A stretch of DNA of 47,068 nucleotides from Bacteroidales bacterium (GTDB lineage: Bacteria; Bacteroidota; Bacteroidia; Bacteroidales; GCA-2748055), in the NCBI GenBank assembly GCA_029931975.1, contig JAOZQY010000002.1, positions 91,799-138,866 on the forward strand. Direction: 5' to 3'. This document shows positions 1 through 8,502 of the stretch, piece by piece. The notes beneath the pieces were generated by a model. That model was not told the DNA's origin. It searched no databases and worked only from the letters and a program-made list of their open reading frames with translations. Position numbers and translations under genes: made by a program. Every line of letters begins with the position of its first letter. The stretch's first letter is position 1.

Positions 1-196
1 AGTGATCTATAAGGAGAACAGCCCGGAGGCGCTGGCGCATTCGCTGGAGAAATTACTTGCGGATCCGAAGGAGATGGATCGACTGAGCAAAGCCGGGAAA
101 GAAGGAGTGGAGAATCATTTCCATATCAATATGCAGGCCAAAAGAATGGTGGAGGTTTATGAGAGTGCTATTCAAACCAATAAGCAAAAGGATTAA
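1..196 (+). CDS. Glycosyltransferase, C-terminal end (partial)
   Basis: The window opens inside an open frame that ends at a TAA at 194-196. The visible 64 residues (SPEALAHSLEKLLADP, then KAGKEGVENHFHINMQAKRMVEVYE) read like the last helices of a GT4-type glycosyltransferase: the 'ALA..L..LL.DP..R..M...GR..VE..F' helix and the terminal helix ending in 'YE.A'. The donor- and acceptor-binding parts lie upstream of the window, so substrate and start are unknown. It is followed after 12 bases by an ABC ATPase on the same strand and may share its transcript. Family call is from memory of the C-terminal pattern; another GT-B enzyme is possible. Confidence 0.6.
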   Translation, partial: VIYKENSPEALAHSLEKLLADPKEMDRLSKAGKEGVENHFHINMQAKRMVEVYESAIQTNKQKD

Positions 197-208
197 AACA
201 GGATTATC

Positions 209-892
209 ATGCTGCTGTCTCTTGAACATATTAACAAAGGTTTTGGCAAGCAGGGCGATTTGTCTTATCGCCCGGTGTTGAACGATCTTTCCCTGCAACT
301 TGAAGAGGGAGAGAGTATGGCCATTTTGGGACCTTCCGGTTCGGGCAAAACCACCCTGCTGAACCTGGTGGGCGGACTCGATACTCCCGATGAGGGGAGA
401 GTAAATTTTCGGGGGGAGGATATTACAGGTTACTCCCCTGAAGAGATCGATCTGTACAGAAACAGGCAGATTGGTTTCGTGTTCCAGTTTCACCATTTGC
501 TTCCACAGTGTACGCTGTTGGAAAATGTATTGATTCCCACACTTGTACAATCGGATAAATTGTCCCGGGAAAAGAGTGCCGAACGGGCAAAAACGCTGAT
601 GAAAAGGGTGGGCATCTGGGAATTCAAAAACAAACTGCCCGGGATCCTGTCGGGTGGAGAATGCCAGCGTGCGGCAGTGGTCAGGGCCATGATCAATGCT
701 CCTTCCATCCTGTTGGCCGACGAACCAACCGGGGCCCTTGACAGCGATAATGTGGAGGTGATGGCCGACTTGCTGCTGGAACTGAACAGGTCGGATGGCC
801 TGACCCTGATGGTGGTGACCCACTCCATCGAACTGGCCCGGAGAATGGGCAGAACCCTTGAGATACGGAGCGGTAAACTACAACAGATCTGA
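209..892 (+). CDS. ABC transporter ATP-binding protein (LolD/MacB-like)
   Basis: A 227-residue cytoplasmic ATPase that should power the membrane permease encoded just downstream. Visible motifs: Walker A GPSGSGKT at residues 41-48, Q-loop in VFQFHHLLP near 91-99, signature LSGGE at 147-151 (followed by C where many relatives have Q), Walker B ILLADE at 167-172 with the D-loop GALD, and the switch histidine in VVTHS near 205. Length is normal for the LolD/MacB ATPase group, which works with FtsX-fold permeases in lipoprotein release, efflux or cell-envelope mechanotransmission rather than solute import. The ATG at 209 gives the whole N-terminal strand. The permease starts 18 bases after the stop, so the two are almost certainly co-transcribed. 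The cargo cannot be told from sequence. Confidence 0.92.
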   Translation: MLLSLEHINKGFGKQGDLSYRPVLNDLSLQLEEGESMAILGPSGSGKTTLLNLVGGLDTPDEGRVNFRGEDITGYSPEEIDLYRNRQIGFVFQFHHLLPQCTLLENVLIPTLVQSDKLSREKSAERAKTLMKRVGIWEFKNKLPGILSGGECQRAAVVRAMINAPSILLADEPTGALDSDNVEVMADLLLELNRSDGLTLMVVTHSIELARRMGRTLEIRSGKLQQI

Positions 893-909
893 CCTTTCCT
901 GAGCGCCAC

Positions 910-3900
910 ATGACCATCCTTCGATTCATAAGAAACAACCTTATTTTTTATGCCAGGAAGAACCTGCTGCTTGCCTTTGGTGTGGCCATCAGTGGTGCTG
1001 TGCTTACCGGTGCCCTGGTGGTAGGCGACTCGGTGGAGTACAGTTTGAACCGTATTGTGGAACATCGCCTTGGAGAAATCACCCATGTGATGAAGGCAGG
1101 CGACCGTTATTTTACCCGGGAGTTTTCAGAGCGGATGGAGAAACAATTGCAGATCCCCGTGGCCTCCATTTTACTACAGGAGGGAAGTGCTGTAGCCGAT
1201 GGAGGAGAAAGACGTATCAATCATATCCGGGTACTGGGTGTGGAACCTGGTTTTGATGGGATGGCAGGAACCTCAGCTTACTACGGTAGCCTGTCGGGCG
1301 ATTCGATTATTATCAGCCGAAATCTGGCAAACAGGCTCAGTGTGGAAGCCGGTGATGAGCTGCTGCTCCGCATCGAAAAAGCAAGCCTGATCCCCCTGAA
1401 TGCCCCCTTTGTCTCCGATGCCGAGAGCGTGGTTACCATGCGGGCCACTGTCAGGGGAGTTGCAGATGACCGGGAGCTTGGACGTTTTAATCTGAAGGTT
1501 TCCCAGACCGCACCTTTTAACATTTTCATCTCCCTGGAACGACTGGAAGAACTGATGGATTTTTCTGGCAGGGTGAATGTTCTGCTATTCCAGGCAGATG
1601 AGCAGAGCGGAAGAGATGAGATCCGGGAAAAGATCCGGGGGGCTCTGGATGAGCAGTTTTCCGCTGCCGATGCAGGATTGAAACTGGAAGTGTTGGAGGA
1701 GGCCGGGCAATTGGAAGTTACCAGCGACCGGGTCTTTATCGATGATATTCTGGCAGAGGCCCTTTTTAATGTGAATGTTCCCGGTGAACTTGTATTTAGC
1801 AGTGATGAGATCCAGGCTCCTGAGGAAATTCAGGCTTCTGATAGGATCCAGGCTCCGGAGGGAATCCTGACCTACTTTGTGAACCGGATCGAATCGGCAT
1901 CCGGTGCCGCACCCTACTCATTTGTTTCCACGCTTCCTTCACAGCTTCTGAAGCCCGATCAGATGATCATTAATGAGTGGCTGGCAGAAGATCTTTCGGC
2001 CCATGTGGGGGACACCCTGCAACTCAGCTATTTTGTGGTAGGTCCCTTACGTGAACTTACCGATACTACAGTAAGCCTGCTGGTCCATTCCATCGTTTCC
2101 ATGGAGGGAAGGTATGGAGACCCAGAGCTGATGCCGGATTTGCCCGGACTCTCCGATGCAGGCAACTGTCGCGACTGGGAGACCGGGGTACCCATAGCCC
2201 TGGAGAGTATCAGGGACAAGGATGAAGATTACTGGGACCAGTACGGGGGAATTCCCAAGGCTTTTATCTCCGTGGATAGGGGCGAGGAGCTCTGGAAGAA
2301 CCGTTTTGGGACCTACACCTCATTTCGTTATACCCTTGACTTTGGTCGTGCCGATGCCGGGGAGGGAGTGTTCATGGCATCGTTTGAGAGTTCTCTGATG
2401 TCTCAGATCGATCCTTCCATGCTGGGATTTACCCTGGAGACTACCCGGGCCAAAGGCTATGAGGCAGCCCATGGAGGTGTAGATTTCAGCCAGTTGTTCG
2501 GGGGACTCAGTTTCTTCCTGCTGGTGGCCGGGATACTGCTGAGTGTCTTGCTTTTTCTTCTGAATTTGGAGAGCAGGGGAGAGCAGTTAAAAACGCTGGT
2601 GGTAATGGGGATACCACTGAAAATGATACGTCGCATTGTTCTGGGAGAGAGCATGCTTGTGGCCCTGGTGGGTTCTCTGGCGGGCGTGCTGCTCGCAGTT
2701 GTCTATAACAAACTGGTATTCATAGCCCTGAACGGAGTATGGAGCGGGGTGGTCCGAACAGAGATGATGCATATGGATATCCGGATTTCCACCCTGGTGA
2801 CAGGACTGCTATTTACCCTGCTGATCGCTTTTCTGGCAATCTGGTTCCCCTTGAACCGAAACCTGAACCGCCATATCAGTGCACATAAGAAGCAGGGGTC
2901 AGCCAGAGTGGAATTGGATCATAAGGGTTTGGGTTTAAAACGAGTTATTATTTCCCGCAGGATCGTTTCCTGGCTGTTTATTATTACCGGGGCAGCTGCC
3001 TTTGGATTGATTGCCTCGCAGCTGTTGGGGACGGAGATAGTTAATGTACGCCTGTTTTTTGCTGCCGGGGGACTCCTGCTGGTGTCGGCGGTGCTCTTTT
3101 TTCACTGGCTGCTCTCACGTTCCTCTTCAGAGAAGGAAGGCCTTTTGGACCTGCAAGTGTTGAGTATGAAAAATGCACGCAGGAACCTGAGCCGTAGCAT
3201 GAGCATTGTGATCCTTTTTGCCATAGGGGCCTTTCTGGTGATCTCCACCGGGAGCAATCGAAAGGACCTCTTTTCCAATGCGGAAGATGCCTCCAGCGGG
3301 ACCGGGGGATTCCTCTATTACGCAGAATCCACCGCACCGGTGCTCAGGCAGCTGAATGATCCTGATGTGCAGTATGAATATGGATTGAGCGAAGGCTACT
3401 CCTTTGTACAGCTCAGGAAGGCTGATGGTGATGATGCCAGCTGTCTGAACCTGAATAAAATAGTAAACCCCCAGGTTCTTGGCGTGGTACCCCGGATGCT
3501 GGATGGAAGATTTTCCTTTGTGACCCGCACTTCATACCTGGATGAGGCCCATCCCTGGCTCTCCCTCCAGCAGGACTTGCCGGGGGGACTGATCCCTGCC
3601 ATTGCCGATGAGACGGTTATTAAATGGGGACTGGGACTGGCCGTGGGCGATACGCTTCACTATACCAATTCCAACGGGGAGCAGATGAAGCTCCTGTTGA
3701 TCGGGGGACTGGCCCCTTCGATTTTCCAGGGCAATGTGCTGATTGCCGAAAAGCGCTTCCTGGAGCAGTTCCCGGAGAGCAGTGGCACCCATGTGATTCT
3801 GGTGGACGGGGCGATTGCTGATACCGCAATGATCCAATCGGAGCTTGGACGGGGAATGCGTGACCTGGGTTGGGATATGGAACTTACGGCCCTGCGGCTG

Positions 3901-4308
3901 GCAGAATTTAACTCGGTAACCAATGCCTATCTCTCCATCTTCATGGTGCTTGGTGCTCTTGGATTGCTGGTGGGGACCTTCGGACTGGTAGTGGTGCTTT
4001 GGAGAAGCGTAATGGAGCGCAGCCGGGAGATTGCCCTGTTAAAGGCAGTGGGATATGGTCGGAAAGAGATCCGTCGCCTGGTGGTACGTGAATACATGAT
4101 ACTACTGCTTATGGGTATTGGAACCGGATTTCTTAGCGCTGTTGTGGCTACTCTGCCCTCCATTCTTAATGCCCATACGGAAACCTCTTTCAGATCCATC
4201 CTGATCTGGCTGGTGGTCCTGGTGGCCAATGGATGGTTCTGGATCCACCTGGTAAGTCGCTCTGCTCTTCAAAACGAATCCATCTATACCGCGCTCAGGA
4301 GCGAGTAA
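910..4308 (+). CDS. FtsX-family ABC transporter permease, large duplicated form
   Basis: 1132 residues. An N-terminal membrane helix (about residues 15-38) is followed by a large periplasmic MacB_PCD-like region, a central FtsX block of three to four helices (about 540-660), two further helices (about 680-750), a second periplasmic region and a final FtsX block (about 1010-1120) carrying the typical 'SREIALLKAVGYGRKEIRRLV' type loop. This is the duplicated, roughly 10-helix architecture of long FtsX/MacB permeases, so one chain may replace a LolC/LolE pair. Partner of the ATPase immediately upstream. Oddity: residues about 299-316 are three tandem six-residue units (DEIQAP, EEIQAS, DRIQAP) encoded by 18-base repeats at 1804-1857, which look like a recent in-frame expansion in the periplasmic part. 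Substrate unknown; lipoprotein or lipid handling is a guess from family. Confidence 0.88.
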   Translation: MTILRFIRNNLIFYARKNLLLAFGVAISGAVLTGALVVGDSVEYSLNRIVEHRLGEITHVMKAGDRYFTREFSERMEKQLQIPVASILLQEGSAVADGGERRINHIRVLGVEPGFDGMAGTSAYYGSLSGDSIIISRNLANRLSVEAGDELLLRIEKASLIPLNAPFVSDAESVVTMRATVRGVADDRELGRFNLKVSQTAPFNIFISLERLEELMDFSGRVNVLLFQADEQSGRDEIREKIRGALDEQFSAADAGLKLEVLEEAGQLEVTSDRVFIDDILAEALFNVNVPGELVFSSDEIQAPEEIQASDRIQAPEGILTYFVNRIESASGAAPYSFVSTLPSQLLKPDQMIINEWLAEDLSAHVGDTLQLSYFVVGPLRELTDTTVSLLVHSIVSMEGRYGDPELMPDLPGLSDAGNCRDWETGVPIALESIRDKDEDYWDQYGGIPKAFISVDRGEELWKNRFGTYTSFRYTLDFGRADAGEGVFMASFESSLMSQIDPSMLGFTLETTRAKGYEAAHGGVDFSQLFGGLSFFLLVAGILLSVLLFLLNLESRGEQLKTLVVMGIPLKMIRRIVLGESMLVALVGSLAGVLLAVVYNKLVFIALNGVWSGVVRTEMMHMDIRISTLVTGLLFTLLIAFLAIWFPLNRNLNRHISAHKKQGSARVELDHKGLGLKRVIISRRIVSWLFIITGAAAFGLIASQLLGTEIVNVRLFFAAGGLLLVSAVLFFHWLLSRSSSEKEGLLDLQVLSMKNARRNLSRSMSIVILFAIGAFLVISTGSNRKDLFSNAEDASSGTGGFLYYAESTAPVLRQLNDPDVQYEYGLSEGYSFVQLRKADGDDASCLNLNKIVNPQVLGVVPRMLDGRFSFVTRTSYLDEAHPWLSLQQDLPGGLIPAIADETVIKWGLGLAVGDTLHYTNSNGEQMKLLLIGGLAPSIFQGNVLIAEKRFLEQFPESSGTHVILVDGAIADTAMIQSELGRGMRDLGWDMELTALRLAEFNSVTNAYLSIFMVLGALGLLVGTFGLVVVLWRSVMERSREIALLKAVGYGRKEIRRLVVREYMILLLMGIGTGFLSAVVATLPSILNAHTETSFRSILIWLVVLVANGWFWIHLVSRSALQNESIYTALRSE
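1804..1857 (+). repeat. Three tandem 18-base units inside the permease gene
   Basis: Three consecutive imperfect 18-base units encode DEIQAP, EEIQAS and DRIQAP, with a partial fourth (EGI). The reading frame is kept. Likely product of slippage or unequal exchange inside a flexible periplasmic segment. Confidence 0.7.
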
Positions 4309-4309
4309 A

Positions 4310-4727
4310 CCTAATTCCTTCTCTGCAGCGCCTGCACTCAGACTACTGAATCCATTGATCCGGTAGAAGGTGTTTCTGACATAGCTCTCACGGTTGCCCC
4401 GGTCCTTGTTGCTGCTGCGGGAAAAGGCCGCTTCTCAATGCTGAAAAGTACTGACCAGCCCAGGTCATTTACCTTTTCTGAGGCGATCTTCTGCCACTGT
4501 CCATCGTGTCGAAGCTCCAGCCTTACCGTACGCGTTTCATCCGGATAAAGGGGATACAACTGCGCACTTAACTTCAGCATACCTGAGGAGACGGTATAGA
4601 GCCCGAAAGCCACCACTTTGTCGCGCTCCACTTTCACATCATGAATGGGATTTGGGGCACGATTCCACCAGTCGTTTGTACAGATGGTGTCGAGATCCGT
4701 AAAAGGGGCCAGCACGGGAGGCTCCAT
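4310..4727 (-). pseudogene. Remnant of a PhoD-like alkaline phosphatase-family gene
   Basis: On the minus strand, residues from 4727 downward read MEPPVLAPFTDLDTICTNDW, continue through a conserved 'NPIHDVKVERDKVVAFGLYTV' block and reach 'GWSVLFSIEK' near 4420. This matches my memory of the N-terminal domain of PhoD-like/metallophosphatase proteins of Bacteroidota and Planctomycetes. Directly after FSIEK, a different frame continues with SRSSNKDRGNRESYVRN, which in the family lies some 40-50 residues later. An in-frame stop (TGA) stands immediately before the first ATG, so the 5' part with the signal peptide is gone, and everything past the NRESYVRN block, including all metal-binding motifs, is missing. 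So 5' deletion, internal frame-shifting deletion and 3' deletion in about 420 bases. Not expected to make an enzyme. Family assignment is from memory; remnant status follows from the frame break. Confidence 0.6.
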
Positions 4728-4829
4728 TCAAATGTAGCAGTTCGGAAAGAGAATCCCCAAAAATAATGAATGTGTTCATAACTGGGGAAGATGTGGATAA
4801 AGTGCTGACCAGTAAAGAGAAACTATTTC

Positions 4830-4837
4830 TATCTTTG
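4830..4837 (+). promoter_or_regulatory. Candidate Bacteroidota -7 box (TATCTTTG)
   Basis: TATCTTTG fits the TAnnTTTG -7 element and lies 56 bases before the ATG at 4894. No convincing TTTG -33 box is seen at the usual spacing, so this is a weak call. Confidence 0.35.
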
Positions 4838-4893
4838 AGCAAGAATTATATAAAAATATTATCTCATATTTCCAATCAACTAACACTGTACAA

Positions 4894-5874
4894 ATGAAAA
4901 AGCAATTATTTCCTCAAGTCCTGCTTATGGCAGTTGCAACAATGTTCCTGGTATCATGCAATACGGGTACAAAATCTTCGGCCGACAAAGAGGCGCCAGC
5001 CACCGAAGAAGTCACTCCTGATTTTCAGATTTCACTGGCCCAGTGGTCGCTGCATCGCAGCTATTTCGGGGGCGCGATTGAGGACTGGCAGGAGTTTGGC
5101 AGGCTGCTGATGGAAGAACCTGACTCATTGCTGCAGGGTGATATCGATCCCATGGATTTCCCAAAAGTGGCTGCCGGATATGGAATCAACTGCATTGAGC
5201 TGGTGAATACCTTCTATTTCAGCAAGGCCAATGATATGGATTACTGGACTGCATTTAAGAAGAATTGTGAAGAGGCAGGAGTGACCGTGGGACTGATTAT
5301 GTGCGATGCCCTGGGTAATTTCGGAGATGCCGATCCCGAGATGCGTATGGCCACTGTGGAGAATCATAAGCCATGGGTAGATGTGGCTGCCTTCCTGGGA
5401 GCCAAGACCGTTCGTGTAAATGCTGCGGGAGACGGGACTGCCGAAGAGGTGGCTGCCAATGCCGTGGACGGAATCTCTAAACTGGGAGAATATGCAGCTA
5501 CAAAAGGAATCAATATCGTTGTGGAGAATCATGGCGGTTATTCTTCCGATGGAAAATGGCTCTCCGGGGTAATGGAGAAGATAGGCATGGACAATGTGGG
5601 GACCCTTCCTGACTTTGGTAACTTCTACGACTATGACAGATATCTGGGCATTGAAGAGCTGATGCCCTATGCAAAGGGGGTAAGTGCCAAATCACATGTA
5701 TTTGATGCAGAAGGGAATGAGACCGAGTCTGATTTCCTGCGGATTATGAAGATCGTCAAGGCCTCTGGTTTCAAAGGGTATGTGGGCATCGAGTATGAAG
5801 GTCCTGAACTTTCAGAGGACGAAGGCATCAAGGCAACCAAAGCACTGCTCGAGAAGGTTATAGCCGAGCTGTAG
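4894..5874 (+). CDS. Sugar phosphate isomerase/epimerase-like lipoprotein (xylose-isomerase-like TIM barrel)
   Basis: 326 residues. A lipoprotein signal (MKKQLFPQVLLMAVATMFLV then SC, lipobox LVSC with the cysteine at 22) predicts an envelope-anchored protein. From about residue 45 it has the AP-endonuclease-2/xylose-isomerase-like barrel: 'FQISLAQWSLHRSYFGG' strand 1, 'GINCIELVNTFYF', 'GAKTVRVNAAGDG', 'INIVVENHGG' with the likely metal-binding glutamate, 'GTLPDFGNF' and 'GYVGIEYEG' with the final metal glutamate. In Bacteroidota such lipoproteins often sit with Gfo/Idh/MocA oxidoreductases and DUF6807 proteins and act on oxidised (keto) sugars as lyases or epimerases; here the neighbouring minus-strand cluster has exactly those families. 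The exact reaction cannot be named. Full length and apparently intact, unlike its neighbours. Confidence 0.85.
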   Translation: MKKQLFPQVLLMAVATMFLVSCNTGTKSSADKEAPATEEVTPDFQISLAQWSLHRSYFGGAIEDWQEFGRLLMEEPDSLLQGDIDPMDFPKVAAGYGINCIELVNTFYFSKANDMDYWTAFKKNCEEAGVTVGLIMCDALGNFGDADPEMRMATVENHKPWVDVAAFLGAKTVRVNAAGDGTAEEVAANAVDGISKLGEYAATKGINIVVENHGGYSSDGKWLSGVMEKIGMDNVGTLPDFGNFYDYDRYLGIEELMPYAKGVSAKSHVFDAEGNETESDFLRIMKIVKASGFKGYVGIEYEGPELSEDEGIKATKALLEKVIAEL

Positions 5875-5888
5875 GTGAATCTGATGGA

Positions 5889-6806
5889 TCAAAATGAGTC
5901 CATCGCCTTTTTCATGCCTTCGGTGGTGGTGTAATATTTTACGATCATATTGGGAATTTCCCACAGGGGAAGGGTGCCACTGGATAAGTAGTCCAGAAAC
6001 TTTTCAGTGACCTGTCCGAAGTGTGCCTCATGACCCACTTTGTACTGCTCAGGAATCTCCAGGAGCCAGGTGTGCTTATCTGAGGACATAGTTAATCTCC
6101 CCGTTGCTGTAGACCCTCAGTGTATCATTTTGTACATCCTTGCCAAGATAATCGGGGTAAGTTTCGAGCCCGGTTACCTCTTTAAACATATCGGGCGAAA
6201 GGTCAGTGGTCCACCGTTTCGCAGAATGGATCTGAACATCTTCCTTTTTCAGCACCACTTCGGGGAAGGCTTGCCACTGAACCAGGTCCACCAGGTGTGT
6301 GGTCACATCCACAATCCCTTCTCCCGGGCGGTGGCAAAAGCCTCCTCCAGCATGGAGAATTTTTCGGGCGAGATTACCATGGGTTTGTCAGCCAGTACAT
6401 GAATGCCTGCCTGGATGCTTCTCAGGATGTATTCGGTTTTTTTTGAATTGTTGCCTGAAACCACCATCACATTGCCCCTGCGTTCCGATAGCATCTTCTC
6501 CAGGAAATCCGCTCCTGTATAGACTTGCTCTTCCCAGGCTGTTGGATCAGCTTCCCTGCCATTGTAATCGCTGATGCGCTTCAGGTAACTTTTTACCTCG
6601 GGCCCATCGGGGGCATATACATATACATTCCGGTCGACTTTTTCATACATGGACTGCTGCACCAGGGAGGCATGAAAATGTCCCGGATCCAGGTTTATCA
6701 GTTTTATTTTTCCTTCAAGAGGTGTAAACATGGGTGCTTGATTTTGCGTACAGGAAGAAAGCAAGAGCAGGAGCAGGCCTGCTGAAAATAGCCGGAATTT
6801 TAGCAT
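5889..6806 (-). pseudogene. Gfo/Idh/MocA oxidoreductase lipoprotein, broken by two internal deletions
   Basis: Three frames on the minus strand are pieces of one gene. Piece 1 (6303-6806) starts with a lipoprotein signal (lipobox LLSSC), then the Rossmann part (KIKLINLDPGHFHASLVQ, 'VMVVSGNNSKKTEYI', GIHVLADKPMVI). At about 6316-6328 it jumps from AREKG to GIVDVTTHLVDLVQW, which in this oxidoreductase family lies roughly 70 residues further on; the joint sits in a shared GGAGAAGGG and changes frame. Piece 2 runs to NGEINYVLR (about 6076), then a second jump and frame change leads to EIPEQYKVGHEAHFGQVTEK, skipping perhaps 80-100 residues. Family members oxidise sugar hydroxyls with NAD(P). The conserved catalytic EKP-type lysine (DKPM) is kept, but the substrate domain is gutted. 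Deletion sizes are from memory of relatives. Confidence 0.75.
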
Positions 6807-6808
6807 GG

Positions 6809-7509
6809 ATGTTTTTTTGAATCAGATTACAATACATGGTTGGTGCCATGTAAGCGGGTACCGGCATGGGAATTTCATCGTTCCCACCCGGATCGCCTGG
6901 CAGTCCGATCTCAATTTTTTCCAGCTCGCCGATGCGGCCGTTGCGTACCAGTTCGCAAGCATTATGGAATTGTGGCCAGGGCCTTGTACCGCGCTGCTGG
7001 CTCCCCTGCTGGAAGATCCTGCCGGTGCGGTGGACGATGTCGCTCATCTGACGCCCTTCAGCGATGGTAAGCGAAGCCGGCTTTTGAAGGTAGATATCCT
7101 TGCCTGCAAGTGCAGCCTCAATGGCCGCCCGGGCATGCCAGTGGTCCGGGGTAGAGATAATTACCGCATCGATGCTCTTGTCCTGCAGCATCTCCCGGTA
7201 GTCCTGGTAGACCGCCACATTCACATAATCTTTTTTCCCATTATTGGCATAAAACTCCTCGATCCATTGTTTACCCATACGCGCACGGTTCAGATCCACA
7301 TCGGCCACTGCCACACCAAGGGTCACATCGTGACGCAGGGTCTCAGGAAGGTCGTGTGTTTTCGCAATGCGCCCGAAACCAATCTGCCCGACCCGGATCT
7401 TGTTGGAAGGGGCATTTTTCCCCAGGACGTGCGAGGGGATGATGGTGGGAACCACGATGATTCCGGCGGTGGCAGCAGTGCTGCTCTTAAGGAAGTCTCT
7501 TCTTTGCAT
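6809..7509 (-). pseudogene. Gfo/Idh/MocA oxidoreductase with Tat signal, 3' half missing
   Basis: Starts with a twin-arginine signal (MQRRDFLKSSTAATAGIIVV), then a Rossmann fold (KIRVGQIGFGRIAKTHDLPE), 'SIDAVIISTPDHWHARAAIEA' and the family's GKDIYLQKPASLTIAEGRQM block with the catalytic lysine in QKP. Conserved sequence stops at 'GNDEIPMPVPA' near 6840, where relatives would continue for another 200 or so residues of C-terminal substrate domain. The frame then runs on as non-conserved residues over the start of the next oxidoreductase remnant and stops at 6715. It shares the strand and probably the operon with the DUF6807 gene before it and the broken oxidoreductase after it. Expected to be inactive, although an exported Rossmann half could still fold. 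Exact break point is approximate. Confidence 0.7.
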
Positions 7510-7521
7510 ATTATATAAATC

Positions 7522-8499
7522 TTATTGAAAGTTAAGCCAGTATTGTTCTGCAGTTTCAGTGGAGAGGGGGCCATCAAAAACCACCATCCTGTATCTCAGT
7601 GTGTAGGTCTTTCCGTGTTCCAATAGCCACTCATGGTGGCGGATTGGGCAGAATTCAAAAAAAGCGTTCTCTTTTCCATTGTTGCTGTCGGGAGGCCACA
7701 TCCGCATGGGTTCGGGGTGGGCCTGGTTTTCGGGGTGACTTAGGAAGAGGATGCCGGATCTTCCTTCGGGGACCGACGATTCGCCCTCGATAATCACCCA
7801 CCGGGCATGTGTTGCATCTGCATTGGACCAGTTCTTTCCTTCGGAGGTGAGTACGGAGCAGTTAGAGGGGTTCCACCTTTCGGTAGCCCTATAGCCAAGT
7901 CCTCCACCATAGCGGTATGCTTCCAGCGTAATCCCACTCTCCAGGGGAGTGCTCAGGGTGGTAAGCAGGTCGACCATGTAGGCTGCGCCCTCCAGGTTCT
8001 GGACGGTGATCTTCCAGTTTTCATCCATAGCCACCCCTTCGCTTCCGTCCTTCTTATAATAGATATGCTCCTGTCTTACACTGAATCCTGCCAGATTCTT
8101 TTCCTCTATCTTTTCGAGATACTCTGCAAAACGAACGGTTCCCTGCCGGTCTGCCAGGTTCCAGAAATCAACCTTATAATCCCCAAAACGGGTCCTGGTC
8201 CACGGATTCCAGATGCCATAGTGGTGCCAGTGATCGGGTGGCTGAATCCGGGTGAGTCGCTCCCCGCCCGGAGACCAGAGCGGGTGGATGTAGGCGGACC
8301 GTTTGTAGACCGAATCCACCCCTTCCGGGGGGTAGGTCTCTTTGTTAACATAAGTAAGCACCGGCTGATCGCCTATGAAGATGGTGGTTTCGTGATCGTT
8401 GGCTGACAGCCTGGGGCCTTTCAGGTCGGGCTGATGCTGGTTCGCATTGGGAATAGCGAACTGGGTGGTGAGCAGCAGGAGGGTGAGTTGCAGGATCAT
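7522..8499 (-). CDS. DUF6807 (PmoA-like) family secreted protein
   Basis: 325 residues with an N-terminal signal-like segment (MILQLTLLLLTTQFAIPNAN). The body carries the conserved 'YPPEGVDSVYKRSAYIHPLW' and PPDHWHHYGIWNPWT blocks typical of the DUF6807 family (annotated by some pipelines as methane oxygenase PmoA; that name is misleading, since these are beta-sandwich proteins of sugar clusters). The histidine-rich PDHWHHYGIWN segment around residue 105 is the family's likely active or metal site. It appears complete to the terminal 'YWLNFQ'. It lies 12 bases upstream of the truncated oxidoreductase and 3 bases downstream of the URO-D-like gene, so a minus-strand operon. Biochemical role is not established; context points to keto-sugar or glycoside oxidation. 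Confidence 0.75.
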   Translation of the reverse strand: MILQLTLLLLTTQFAIPNANQHQPDLKGPRLSANDHETTIFIGDQPVLTYVNKETYPPEGVDSVYKRSAYIHPLWSPGGERLTRIQPPDHWHHYGIWNPWTRTRFGDYKVDFWNLADRQGTVRFAEYLEKIEEKNLAGFSVRQEHIYYKKDGSEGVAMDENWKITVQNLEGAAYMVDLLTTLSTPLESGITLEAYRYGGGLGYRATERWNPSNCSVLTSEGKNWSNADATHARWVIIEGESSVPEGRSGILFLSHPENQAHPEPMRMWPPDSNNGKENAFFEFCPIRHHEWLLEHGKTYTLRYRMVVFDGPLSTETAEQYWLNFQ

Positions 8500-8502
8500 T
8501 GC

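Noticed and set aside
2-196. Reading the first frame as a complete small gene starting at the GTG at 2-4
   Set aside because: The sequence is the C-terminal part of a glycosyltransferase; the start lies outside the window.
53-823. Long minus-strand frame of 256 codons opposite the ABC ATPase
   Set aside because: Exact antisense of an ATPase with all motifs; composition is histidine/glutamine-rich as expected for a shadow frame.
6805-7518. Plus-strand frame of 237 codons
   Set aside because: Antisense of the Tat-signal oxidoreductase, whose motifs are clear on the minus strand.
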